A program made the translations under genes and the position numbers. From Spiroplasma_E ixodetis_B (lineage in GTDB: Bacteria > Bacillota_I > Bacilli_A > Mycoplasmatales > VBWQ01): a stretch of 64,000 nt of DNA. Below the pieces are notes generated by a model, which searched no databases, had not been told where the DNA came from, and worked only from the letters and a program-made list of their open reading frames with translations. Location: positions 1-64,000 of the forward strand of contig NZ_AP028956.1 of NCBI RefSeq assembly GCF_040369795.1. Direction: 5' to 3'. The stretch's first letter is position 1. Each line of letters opens with the position of its first letter. Shown piece by piece: positions 20,131 to 31,030 of this stretch.

Positions 20131-20994
20131 ATGAGAAGTATGAAAACATTACTAAGATTATTAGGGGCAGTTAGTTTAACTACAGTTGCAGCAAGTTCAG
20201 TTGTTGCATGTGGAACTGAACCTGAACCAAAAATAAATGTTGATGTTGCAAAATTATTAAATTGATATGATGCACAAGGAAATACTTTAATTAAACAAAT
20301 TATTGGTTATAATAATTCTAAAGTTTTATCAATTATTGCTGATAATTCAAAGATAAATACTGCTAATCTTTTTAAAGATAAATTGTTAATTCAAGGTTCT
20401 GCTGCAGATAAGTTTAAAGCAAAAAATTCTGAAGCTACAAAATTATTATCTGAATTTGGTTTCAAAACTGGTAGTGACAGTAAAGATTATTCAGATGCTG
20501 ATGTTGCGTCTATTACTAAATTAATTGCCAAAGTTACAAATAACAATCCAGGTAAAATTGAAGAAAGTGGGACAACTGATTTTAAAGTTTCTGATGGAAT
20601 CTCTCAAGTAAACATTATGGATAAAGATGAAGATAATGCTAAAATTTTAAAATCTTACACTATCAAAACGCTTAAAAATGATACATTAAGTCTTCCAATT
20701 TTAATGTCAAATGTTGTTAATACAACAACCTTAGATTTAAGTAAAGAGAAAGGATATGTGCAGGGTGGTAATGTTCTTACTTCTTTACCTTGAAAAAAAG
20801 ACGATATGAAAAAAAGTTATGGGGATTATGTTAATTGTTTTAAATCATTTAAAGAAGAATTAATTTGAACTTCTGATAGTTTTGGACAAAAACCTATAAC
20901 TACTTATCCTACAACTGGAAATGCATACTTGACTATAAAATTCGGAAATGTAAAAGTTATAAATGTATTAGCTTGTGGTGAGCCTTATGCTTAA
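20131..20994 (+). CDS. lipoprotein
   Basis: Intact 287-residue frame. The signal peptide MRSMKTLLRLLGAVSLTTVA ends in the lipobox VVAC, so the protein should be lipid-anchored on the outer face of the membrane at Cys-26. The mature part is hydrophilic and mixed alpha/beta (DVAKLLNWYDAQGN, SDADVASITKLIAKVTNN) and I do not recognise its family; two Cys lie in the C-terminal third. AGAGGAGG upstream is a near-perfect ribosome-binding site. It has its own terminator (21009) and lies between 30-bp inverted repeats. Likely surface-exposed, so host interaction is possible but unproven. Confidence 0.85.
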
Positions 20995-21008
20995 TTATTA
21001 AATATTCT

Positions 21009-21036
21009 AAAAGATTGCAATTGCAATCTTTTTTTT
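21009..21036 (+). terminator. intrinsic terminator of the lipoprotein gene
   Basis: Perfect stem AAAAGATTGCAA with its complement, then a T run. Confidence 0.85.
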
Positions 21037-21099
21037 ATTAACTTGTCAAGAAAAGTGGACAATTAAAGTAACCTTTTATTAAATTTTATAAAATAATGT

Positions 21100-23619
21100 G
21101 AGTATTTTTAAAAATCTGTGTATCTTTTTACAAAGTTACTAGTTTAGATTAATTCTATCTTCAAATTTTATCATAAAATGAGCAATTGCTGTATTTCAAT
21201 TTTGAATGGGCATTGTTCATTTTTTTGTTATATTTTCAATTGCTAAGTAAAATATTTTAAAAACTGCCATATCATTTGGAAAAACTTTTTTATTTCTAAT
21301 AACTTTTCGTAATTAACTATTAACAGATTCAATAGCATTTGTTGTATAAATCACTCTTTTGATTTCTGCAGGATAACTAATAAAAACCATTAAATTATCT
21401 CAATTTTTATATCATGATTTAGCAATTTGAGGATATTGTTTATTTCATTTACTTTCAAAAGATTCTAAAGCTTGCATTGCTTGTTCTTCACTACATGCAC
21501 TATAAATTGGTTTTAAATCTGTAACTAGTGATTTTCTATGTTTGTATGAAACATATTTTAAACTATTTCTAATTTGATGAACTATGCATAATTGATGTTC
21601 GGTTTTAGGATAAACCGATTGTATTGCTTCTGACATTCATGTTAAATTGTCACTACAAGCAATAAGAATATCATTTAAGCCTCGATTTTTCATTTCTGTG
21701 AAATTAGATAATAAAAACTTAGAACCTTCATTTTCACTAATTCATAAACCTAAAACATCTTTTTTACCTTCTAAATCAAATCCTAGTGCTATATAAACTG
21801 ATTTGTTAATAATGCGTTTATCTTGTCGTACTTTAACTACTATACAATCAAAATAAACAATCGGATAAACAATTTCTAATGGCCGATTTTGTCATGCTTT
21901 AACATCATCAATAACATCATCAGTAATTTGACTAATAACACTTTCACTAATATCAGCACCATGATATAACTCTTGTAACTGCATTCTAATATCTGATAAA
22001 GTCATGCCTTTGGCATATAATAGACATATTCCGTAAATAAATTTAATCAATTGTCAATAATAATATTTATAAATTTTTTAGTGTTAATAATTATAGAAGT
22101 TAATATTTTTAAAAAATACTTTAAAAATAAATTTATATTTCAAACACAAAAATTGTTAATATTATTTTTATATTAACTTGATAAAAATTTAAATTTTTAA
22201 AAAATATTAAAAATATTTTTTATTTTAATGGTTTTGTTTTATTAAAAATTTCACAAAGTAAGTTAAATCTTAAGTACATAAGTCTAAATATACTTTTTCT
22301 ACATTTATTTATTAAAATTTTGAATCTTTTAATCAAGCAAAAACATGTTCAACTTTAATTCTAATTTTTGAAATAATTTTATTGTAGATTTTTTCTTGTT
22401 TAGTTAATTTTTTATTTTTAGTTTTTTTAATTGGTAATATAGTATTTTTATAAATATTTTGTATTCCTTGATATCCCAAATCACCAATAATTATTGTTTT
22501 TTCTGAAAATTCAAGATTTGAATTTTTTAATATTTGAAAATCATGTACTTTTCCATTATCAGCAAAAATATCAACAATTTTTTTATTAAAAAGTCATATA
22601 TAATTTGAAATTTTATAGAAAACATTCAACTTTTACCAGAAAAATATTCTAACTGTAGTTTTTTTAGTTGGTCTTTCAATTTCAATTTCAGTTGAATCAA
22701 TTAAATAAAATTGAAATTCATTTAAATCTTCTTGTTTTTTCTCAATTTTTGATTTATATTTTGTTTTTAAAAACTGATAATCTTTGTCATCACTAAGTTT
22801 ATTTTCTACTCAAGTAATATTTCGAAAACAACTTGATGCACTCATTTTATATTTAATACTAATTTGGAAAAAGTATAATATTCTTTTCAGTATACTAAAG
22901 TCATCATCAATCTTTCTTCAACTGAAAGTTTATATTTTCTACCTTTAGTTTTTTTTAAATTTTCTATTTCAATTAATTTTGTTAACATTTCATCAAAATG
23001 AAAACGTTTTATACCAAAATATCTATAAAATTGTTCATTTTTTAATTTTTTTAAATTTTCAAAATTCATTTTTATCAACACCTTATTAATTTATTAATAA
23101 AGAAATTATAAAATAAATTTTAAATTATTAATTGAATTTTAAAAAATTTATTTACGGAATATGTCTAATGAAAGAACTTGTTGATCAAAACCATCAAATA
23201 TTCTTTGTCTTTTTGCAACTATTACTGGCTCAAAATTACTATTACGATCTCGTGGTACATTAATCTCAATTTTACCTTGTTGAGTTATTAATTTTTTTGA
23301 ACTTATACCATCGCGAGCATTATCACTAGTATTATGTTGATTTTTTTCATATCCTAAATAATTTTGCATTTCAGAATTCAACATTTTTTCAACTAATCTT
23401 TTTGTTAATTCTTTATATAAACCTCCCTCTTTAAAAAATGTTGTTAAATCTTCAGTATTTTCTAATAATAAATCTACTGCTTTTGATATTGGATCATTAT
23501 TATTAATATTTTGTTTTTTAGACATACGTAACTCACTCTTTCTATTTATTTAATTTTATTTACTAGAATTAATTAAACATAGTTATTTTTGTAAGTTACA
23601 CAGATTACTAAACATTACC
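21100..23619 (-). mobile_element. IS256-family element interrupted by IS5-like copy
   Basis: Right end variant GAGTATTTTTAAAAATCTG at 21100, left end ...AAACATTACC at 23619. The transposase starts at 23525 and is split by IS5 after QQVLSL. The remainder also has several substitutions. Confidence 0.88.
22022..23166 (-). mobile_element. IS5-like element, long form, AAT target duplication
   Basis: Perfect ends; AAT on both sides restores the IS256 sequence ATATAATGAAAG. ORF1 starts at 23069 and carries the short T-run frameshift. The poly-A run before the DDE half has seven A. Confidence 0.9.
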
Positions 23620-24362
23620 TATTTTTTACATATGATTCAAAAATTTTACTGTTGCAATGTCATTCAAATACTCATATGGCTTTTAATTTACCTTTATTTA
23701 GCGAACGAATTATACTCATTCTTTTTATTTTATATGCGGGTTTATTATCAAATAATCTTTTACCTTTTTCAGATCAACCATATTTATAAAATTCATTATC
23801 ATCAATTCCAGATTCATCAATATATACTAAATATTCATTCATTATTTTAGTTATTTCTTTTAAAAAATCTTCTTGTTTATTTTTATCTCTTTGTTCATAT
23901 AGAAAAGTTTTTTTTATATGTATAATTTAGTTTTTTGAAACAGTTATAAACTGTTTCTTTAGTCATATCATCAAATTTTTCAATTACTTTTTGAACTGTA
24001 ACATCTTTATTTTGCGCTAAATAATTTTTTAATTCATCTAAATCCTTTATTTTGTGGCTATGTCCTTTTTGATAATTCAAAATTGGTTTTATATGCCCAG
24101 TTTCTTTTTTTCTTTTTCTTCATAAGAATAAAGTCTTTCTAGTAATATTGAACACTTTACAAATTTCTTTAATTTTCATGTTTTTACTTTCATAGGCTTC
24201 TATTACTTTTCTTCGTAAGTCTTCACTGTATGGTTTTGACATCATTTAATCTTCCTAATCTATTTTAAATATTGCTGAATTGCGCTTTTAAATTCAAAAA
24301 CTGTTTAAATTACATATTATTATTTTACATTATTTATGAGTAAACATTAATTTAGTTAGCTA
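23620..24362 (-). mobile_element. IS630/Tc1-type element, truncated
   Basis: Transposase start at 24245 (ATGATGTCAAAACC). It reads SKPYSEDLRRKVIEAYESKN and VYNCFKKLNYTYKK, then frameshifts in an A8 run (A7 in the copy at 31926), continuing as YEQRDKNKQEDFL and LVYIDESGIDDNEFYKYGWS (DDE). IS256 replaces the C-terminus. The terminal repeat ends at 24362 next to TA. Confidence 0.85.
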
Positions 24363-24364
24363 TA

Positions 24365-25374
24365 TACCGTCATTATCTTTTAAAGATAAAATTAATAAAA
24401 GATTATACTTACAACAAAAGTTTGAAGAAAAAAACTTAAATTTAAAAACTAAAGAAAAAATATTAGAAAATATTAATTTTTTAAATAATGAAATTGAAAA
24501 CCAATGAACAGTAGAAAGTAAAAAGGTTACAAAGATTTACGAAGAAATTTTATCAATAGATAATAATTATTGTTATATAATGACTTTTGCACATGCTAAT
24601 CAATCAATTTCTGAAAAAATAATATATTTTAACAATGATGAAAATAATGAAATTACAATTTGACAACAAATCAAACAATACGAAAATATTAATAAATATA
24701 AAAATTATTTTTCTTTAATTGAGAAAATTTCAAGTAATAAAAAAAATATATCTTTTTCTGAAATATCTACTAAAGACTTTATAAAACAACAAAATGATTT
24801 CAAATTAAAACCAAATAATTGTGAAAATAAAATATGATGAACTATTACGATAATTTATTTATCTCTTATTATTTTAACTCCTATTCTTAGTTTTGCTGTA
24901 CCTGCAATTTTACCTGCCGCAGCGGTATTACTATTAGTTGAAAAAATTGCAATTACCGCCTCTGCTACTGCACTTGGTACAATATTTAAAGGATTTACAT
25001 CAATATTTTCGCCTGCAACAAAAAAAGTAGAATCTTGATGATATAATAAATTATGCAAAAATGAAGACAAAAAAGATAAAGAAAAAAAAGAACATCAATC
25101 AATAATTAAAAATTTAACTAGTGATAAAATAGAAACTAGATTACAAACACAATATGATATTTTAAAACAAGAACTTGACAATAGAAAAAATAAAAATCTC
25201 GAAGAACTAATAAATAACAACGCAATAAATCATAATTCAAACAGTCTTCTAGAAAATTTAAGTATTCAATTAGAAAATAATCAAGATTTTGATTCATCTA
25301 TACGAAATACAGTAAACCAACAAGAATTACAATCTTCAACAAATACAATATATCATTCAAATTCCATGTTATAA
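24365..25374 (+). pseudogene. truncated copy of the coiled-coil membrane protein
   Basis: The frame is open for 336 codons from the IS630 end (SLSFKDKINKRLYLQQKFEE) to the TAA at 25372 and matches the last 60 percent of the intact gene at 43283-45007, including the hydrophobic pair (IIYLSLIILTPILSFAVPAI) and the C-terminal coiled coil. The start was removed by the IS630 insertion at a TA. It could be expressed only from an internal start. Confidence 0.7.
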
Positions 25375-25387
25375 TTTATTTTATTTC

Positions 25388-25418
25388 AAATCACTATTTT
25401 TAAAAATAGTGATTTTTT
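25388..25418 (+). terminator. intrinsic terminator
   Basis: AAATCACTATTTTT and its complement, then a T run. The same hairpin lies at 43241 after the intact copy. Confidence 0.85.
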
Positions 25419-25511
25419 ACACATTTTTCGTTTTAAAAATATATAATTTTTATTGGGTATTTTAACAGTAGAAAAAATATTCAAAAGTAATAAAGAGAGG
25501 AGATGTAAATT

Positions 25512-26873
25512 ATGACATGAACACCATCTGAAAAATGAAGTCAAGAAAAAAAAGATGCACATGATAAAAATGCTGATAGAATAGACATATTCCGTAAATA
25601 AATTTAATCAATTGTCAATAATAATATTTATAAATTTTTTAGTGTTAATAATTATAGAAGTTAATATTTTTAAAAAAATATTTTAAAAATAAATTTATAT
25701 TTCAAACACAAAAATTGTTAATATTATTTTTATATTAACTTCATAAAAATTTAAATTTTTAAAAAAATATTTTTAATATTTTTTTATTTTAATGGTTTTG
25801 TTTTATTAAAAATTTCACAAAGCAAGTTAAATCTTAAGTACATAAGTCTAAATATACTTTTTCTACATTTATTTATTAAAATTTTGAATATTTTTAATCA
25901 AGCAAAAACATGTTCAAATTTAATTCTAATTTTTGAAATAATTTTATTGTAGATTTTTTCTTGTTTAGTTAATTTTTTATTTTTAGTTTTTTTAATTGGT
26001 AATATAGTATTTTTATAAATATTTTGTATTCCTTGATATCCAAAATCACCAATAATTATTGTTTTTTCTGAAAATTCAAGATTTTAATTTTTTAATATTT
26101 GAAAATCATGTACTTTTCCATTATCAGCAAAAATAGCAACAATTTTTTTATTAAAAAAGTCATATATAATTTGAAATTTTATAGAAAACATTCAACTTTT
26201 ACCAGAAAAATATTCTAACTGTAGTTTTTTTTAGTTGGTCTTTCAATTTCAATTTCAGTTGAATCAATTAAATAAAATTGAAATTCATTTAAATATTCTT
26301 GTTTTTTATCAATTTTTGATTTATATTTTGTTTTTAAAAACTGATAATCTTTGTCATCACTAAGTTTATTTTCTACTCAAGTAATATTTAGAAAACAACT
26401 TGATGCACTCATTTTATATTTAATACTCATTTGGAAAAAAGTATAATATTCTTTTCAGTATACTAAAGTCATCATCAATCTTTCTTCAACTGAAAGTTTA
26501 TATTTTCTAACTTTAGTTTTTTTTAAATTTTCTATTTCAATTAATTTTGTTAACATTTCATCAAAATGAAAACATTTTATACCAAAATATCTATAAAATT
26601 GTTCATTTTTTAATTTTTTTAAATTTTCAAAATTCATTTTTATCAACACCTTATTAATTTATTAATAAAGAAATTATAAAATAAATTTTAAATTATTAAT
26701 TTACTTTTAAAAAATTTATTTACGGAATATGTCTAATGAATAAAGCTTGAGGAGAAAGTAAAGAGAAAGAAAGACGAGAAAGAGTTACCAATGCTCTTGG
26801 ATTTGAAAAAGATAAATCAAAAGTAAATAGCAAAGATTCAACAAGTAAAAATCACAAAAAATGTAAATATTAA
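25512..26873 (+). pseudogene. small charged protein gene split by IS5-like element
   Basis: Codons 1-24 (MTWTPSEKWSQEKKDAHDKN) lie at 25512-25582 and the rest (NKAWGESKEKERRERVTN) from 26738 after the IS. AAT is duplicated. The C-terminus has also lost 19 bases between short repeats and ends NHKKCKY. The intact paralogue is at 42927-43145. Confidence 0.8.
25583..26734 (-). mobile_element. IS5-like element, long form, AAT target duplication
   Basis: Clean insertion in the small charged-protein gene. ORF1 from 26637 is open to an A8 run before the DDE half; the DDE half has a nonsense codon (LKN stop NLEF). It is among the best preserved copies. Confidence 0.9.
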
Positions 26874-26880
26874 TATTTTT

Positions 26881-26902
26881 AAAACTGCACAATTGTGCAG
26901 TT
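26881..26902. terminator. perfect 22-bp palindrome
   Basis: Same palindrome as at 9243 and 42890, eight bases after the stop of the small charged protein gene. Confidence 0.65.
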
Positions 26903-27146
26903 TATTTAACAATTTTATTTGTATAATTTTAATTAAAATATTTAACATAAATAAGTTTTAAAAAATAAAATAAAAGGGTTATAATTAAACTGTTCTTTGT
27001 TTATAGAACAAATAATTTTAAAAAAAATGAATATAAAATTTAAATATAAATACGAATTTCAAATAACCTTTAAAAATTTTAATTCCTTATTTTATACAGG
27101 AAATTTTTTTGTATAATTTATTTATATAAAATTAATACATTTTTTT
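26903..27146 (+). other. conserved intergenic region with small hairpins
   Basis: No gene. It contains GTTCTTTGTTTATAGAAC and a TTCCT...AGGAA hairpin, and is repeated in inverse at 42647-42889; part also recurs at 9125-9240 beside the photolyase. It presumably holds the promoter for the gene at 27203. Confidence 0.4.
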
Positions 27147-27179
27147 AACTCACTACTTTAATTTTAAAGTAATTGAGTT
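27147..27179 (+). promoter_or_regulatory. 5' leader hairpin
   Basis: AACTCACTACTTTAATT pairs with AATTAAAGTARTGAGTT-like sequence, upstream of GAAAGGAAAG and the ATG at 27203. Member of the shared leader set. Confidence 0.6.
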
Positions 27180-27202
27180 TTTATTTTGAAAGGAAAGTTT
27201 AG

Positions 27203-27601
27203 ATGAGAGATAAAAAGAAAGAATTAGAAAAAGAAATTATAAAATTAGATGAAAAAATAAAAAACATAGTTTTAGAAATAGAACCACTACATAAAGAATT
27301 AGAATTAAATTTAAATAAAAAATCAGATATCAAAAAATACACTTTTTTAAATGTAATTAGTTTTGGATTATTTAATTTTTTAAAAAAGAAAAAATTAAAT
27401 CACAAAATTAAAGAAAATAATACAAAAATTAAATATTTGATGCGCGAAATTAGTCATTTTGATGACAAAAAATCACAAATAAAAACTAAAATCATCGAAA
27501 AATATAAAAAAATAGCAAACATAATTTTTGATAAGAATATGAAAGAGAATTCTATTAAAAATGATAATAATAACCAAAAACAAAGAAGTAATTCGATTTA
27601 A
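27203..27601 (+). CDS. coiled-coil protein with a hydrophobic ISFG hairpin
   Basis: 132 residues. Charged helices (MRDKKKELEKEIIKLDEKIK and NHKIKENNTKIKYLMREISH) surround a short hydrophobic stretch TFLNVISFGLFNFLKKK. The same plan, with FLKIISFGFYDL, is seen in the protein at 47940, so the two form a small family. GAAAGGAAAG precedes the start. No function known; the layout fits a peripheral or hairpin-anchored membrane protein. The copy at 42192 has a nonsense codon, so this is the intact one. Confidence 0.7.
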   Translation: MRDKKKELEKEIIKLDEKIKNIVLEIEPLHKELELNLNKKSDIKKYTFLNVISFGLFNFLKKKKLNHKIKENNTKIKYLMREISHFDDKKSQIKTKIIEKYKKIANIIFDKNMKENSIKNDNNNQKQRSNSI

Positions 27602-27627
27602 AAATAATTGGTAATATTACTAAACAT

Positions 27628-28416
27628 TACCCAAAAATTGTTAATATTATTTTTATATTAACTTGATAAAAATTTATATTTTTAAAAAAATATTAAAAAT
27701 ATTTTTTTATTTTAATGGTTTTTTTTATTAAAAATTTCAAAAAGTAAGTTAAATCTTAAGTGCATAAGTCTAAATATACTTTTTCTACATTTATTTATTA
27801 AAATTTTGAATCTTTTTAATCAAGCAAAAACATGTTCAAATTTAATTCTAATTTTTGAAATAATTTTATTGTAGATTTTTTCTTGTTTAGTTAATTTTTT
27901 ATTTTTAGTTTTTTTAATTGGTAATATAGTATTTTTATAAATATTTTGTATTCCTTGATATCCCAAATCACCAATAATTATTGTTTTTTCTCAATTTTTG
28001 ATTTATATTTTGTTTTTAAAAACTGATAATCTTTGTCATCACTAAGTTTATTTTCTGCTCAAGTAATATTTCGAAAAAAACTTGATGCACTCATTTTATA
28101 TTTAATACTCATTTGGAAAAAAGTATAATATTCTTTTCAGTATACTAAAGTCATCATCAATCTTTCTTCAACTGAAAGTTTATATTTTCTACCTTTAGTT
28201 TTTTTTAAATTTTCTATTTCAATTAATTTTGTTAACATTTCATCAAAATGAAAACGTTTTATACCAAAATATCTATAAAATTGTTCATTTTTTAATTTTT
28301 TAAAATTTTCACAATTCATTTTTATCAACACCTTATTAATTTATTAATAAATAAATTATAAAATAAATTTTAAATTATTAATTGACTTTTAAAAAATTTA
28401 TTTACGGAATATGTCT
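27628..28416 (-). mobile_element. IS5-like element with internal deletion
   Basis: The right end is missing and a central deletion joins two GTTTTTTCT repeats at about 27990. The left half with ORF1 (start 28319) is retained. The left edge abuts an IS256 end scrap (ACTAAACATTACC) at 27614-27627. Confidence 0.85.
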
Positions 28417-28546
28417 TAATAATAATTATAGATTAAATTTATACATTCAACATATTAGAAAAAAAGTGCCACTTGATTATGCAGAAATTCATCCAGTAGA
28501 TAATAAATTTTTACAAAATTACATTGAAGATTGTGAATTTTGATAG
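28417..28546 (+). pseudogene. C-terminal fragment of an unknown gene
   Basis: Open frame NNYRLNLYIQHIRKKVPLDY, then IHPVDNKFLQNYIEDCEFW and TAG at 28544. The N-terminus is cut by IS5. It overlaps the 3' end of the large coiled-coil gene tail to tail. Confidence 0.4.
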
Positions 28547-30564
28547 TTAATGTACATTGGATTATTGTGAATTTCAACTTTTACAATATTTTCATTTCAT
28601 GTTTCTTCTGAATTTATTTCAACTGCATTTTCGATTGATTCGTTTAAATAATCAATTTTATTTTTTAATTCTGTTTTTTCTTCTTCAAATATTTTGTTTA
28701 TTTCACTGATTTTTTTTGTTAATATTTCATTTTCTTGTTTTATTTTTTTTAATTTTTGTTCTTGTCAACTATTTTTTGTATTTTCTGGATTTTTTTCAGT
28801 TTGAGTTTCAATATTTACGAATTCTGATTGATTAATAGTGTTTATAGTTTTTTTAAAATTTCCAATTATTTCTTTATTTAATTTTACTATTATTTCATTT
28901 TCTTTCAGTTCAAAATTTTCTTTTATATTTTCAAACGTTTTTTTTATTTTTTCTTTTATTTGATTATTTTGTTTTTCAATAGATATGATATTATTTTCAA
29001 TATTATAATTTTCGTTAAATAATAAAATATTTTTTTTATTTTCTTCATTTTTTAAATAATTTTCAATAAATTGAATAAATTTTGTTTCTTCTAACTTATT
29101 TATTTTCTTTAAAAAAATAAAAAAAGTTTTTTGATTTTCACTAATATTTTTAATTCAATTTTCTTTTATTTTTTTAAGTTCATACATCATTATATATTTA
29201 TTTTCTTTAAAAGAAAATTTAATTTTATTATTTTTTTCTTTTATTTTTTTAAGTTTTTTATTGTTAATAATTATTTCAGTTTTATGTCTTATAATATTAT
29301 CTTCTAATTTTTCAACTTCATTAATATTTTTTTTAATATTGTCTTCATTTTTTTTAATTATGGTTTCTATTTCATTTAAATATTGTTTTTTGGTTATTTT
29401 TTTATCAAAAGTAGTTTTAATTCATATTTGATTTTCTAAATTATTTTTATTTTCTTCTCAATCTTGTTCACAATTTTTTCTTTTATTTTTTATATCTTTT
29501 TTTCTATTTTTTAAATTTTGAATTATTTTTTCCATATTTTCATTTTCTTTTTTTATTGTCAAAATTTTTGCATTTTCCTGATCTACTTTTTGATTAAATT
29601 TATCTATATTTTCTTCATTTTCTTTTATATTTTTATTGTATTCATCTTGTTCATTTATCAAATATGACTTTTTATCATCATATTTTTTAAATATATTATC
29701 AAATATTTTTTCTTCATTTTTAATTATTTGATTAATATATTCATTAAATATAAAATCTATTAATTTAAAGAAAAATTCATAATTTTCATCAGATTCATTT
29801 TTATTAAATTTATTTTCTGAAACTAATTTATATTTATCATCATTATTTTTCATTCTGAATGCTCAAAACGATAAAATAAGTTGAGTTATAATATTTTCTT
29901 TAATAATTTTTTCAAAAATGTTCTTATTTATATTTTCTAGTTTTTCGTTTCTTTTATATAATTCTTGAATTTTATTGCTAGTTAAATTTTCTAATTCTCG
30001 TAATTGATTTAAAAATTCTTTTTTATTAAAAGATAAATTTAAATTTATTTCTTTTAAATAATTAATATCATTATTTATCTTTTTAAGTAAAAAAGTAAAA
30101 TAAGTAAAATAATCTTGAAAATTAATAATGTTATTATTTTCTCTTTTATTATTTTTATTAATTGAAGACACTTCAATTAATGATTTGTTTTGTTCTAATT
30201 TTAATAATTCATTATTTTGTTCAATTGTTTTATTGTTAATTTCGAATTTTAAAAAATCTTTTAGTTTTTTAATTAATTTTAAATTTTCTTTTTTTTCTCA
30301 AAAATTAGAAAAAAAATTATATTTTAAATCATTTTTCAATTCATTAATTAATTTATTTAATTCAATTTTTTTAATTTCTTTTAATTGATTTAGTTGTGCT
30401 GATGTGTTTGGGTTATCAAAATCAATATCTTCTGAATTAGAAAAGAAATTATTTTTGTCATTGTATTCTTTAAAAAACTCTTCAAAAATTTCAATAACGG
30501 AATCTAAATTTTCATCATTAATAGAATAATTTTTATTTATTTTAAAAATATTTTTTCAAGGCAT
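28519..30564 (-). CDS. large coiled-coil protein
   Basis: Intact frame of 681 residues, almost wholly charged heptad-like helix (for example NEENIDKFNQKVDQENAKIL, EEKTELKNKIDYLNESIENA). No signal peptide, Walker motif or transmembrane helix is visible, so it is not an SMC ATPase. It starts MPWKNIFKINKNYSINDENL and ends NPMYINYQNSQSSM. The ribosome-binding site is weak (AGAAAAAG), but a hairpin leader of the shared type lies 34 bases upstream. Base usage is extreme, with long T runs on the plus strand. The size and lack of catalytic motifs fit a cytoskeletal or scaffold protein, or an exported coiled-coil effector; not decidable here. Confidence 0.75.
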
Positions 30565-30597
30565 AAAACACACTTTTTCTATTTTTTAAAAATAAAA

Positions 30598-30633
30598 AAC
30601 TTATTTACTTTGAAGTAACAAAAGTAATAAGTT
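30598..30633 (-). promoter_or_regulatory. 5' leader hairpin of the large coiled-coil gene
   Basis: AACTTATTACTTTTG pairs with CAAAGTAAATAAGTT; on the minus strand it is preceded by AATATAAGTTTTAACT, the shared leader sequence. Confidence 0.6.
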
Positions 30634-30755
30634 AAAACTTATATTAAGTTTGTGCTTATTTTTTATCAAATTTTTATTTCATTGTCAATATCGAGTAATA
30701 ATTTCCCAAAAGTGAAGTTATATAAACAACTTATTATTAATAATAATTGAATTTA

Positions 30756-30787
30756 AAACAGCCCTTTTTAGGGCTGTTTATTTTTTT
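30756..30787. terminator. intrinsic terminator
   Basis: AAACAGCCC and GGGCTGTTT arms, then ATTTTTTT. A weaker TTGCAATTGCAA hairpin with T run follows at 30872-30895. Confidence 0.8.
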
Positions 30788-30892
30788 AATACTAAATCAT
30801 ATAAATTTTTAAATTGTTTGTCTATGAGCGAATTTGGTTACTTAAAATTGAATTTAAAGATAATAATAAGATATTGCAATTGCAACATTTTT

Positions 30893-31030
30893 TTACATTT
30901 TTGGTGAGTTTGTTTTAGCCCTACTTGTTAAATATTTAATATTTTTTGATATTTTATTTTCTATTTCAATTAATTTCCAACGCCATTTTTTTAAAATTTA
31001 AAATTTTTTTGTCTAATTGTTTTAATCTTT
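30893..31030 (-). pseudogene. 3' part of a small charged gene cut by IS5-like element
   Basis: RLKQLDKKILNFKK, then after a one-base shift RWKLIEIENKISKNIKYLTS and KTNSPKM stop. It pairs with the 5' part at 33196-33262 on the far side of the IS5 element, together giving a protein of about 65-70 residues. Confidence 0.5.

Larger units (their letters stand above)
19641..21069. mobile_element. 30-bp inverted repeats around a lipoprotein gene
   Basis: ACTTTAATTGTCCACTTTTC followed by TGGACAAGTT at 19641-19670 is matched in inverse orientation at 21040-21069 with one mismatch. The TGTCCACTTTTC core looks like an IS terminus, yet only a lipoprotein gene and an IS5 scrap lie inside. This could be a passenger-carrying element mobilised in trans, or two remnants of an IS flanking the gene. 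Confidence 0.5.

Noticed and set aside
23632..23850. Plus-strand frame in the IS630 copies (also at 32207)
   Set aside because: Antisense of the transposase DDE region; repeats only because the IS does.
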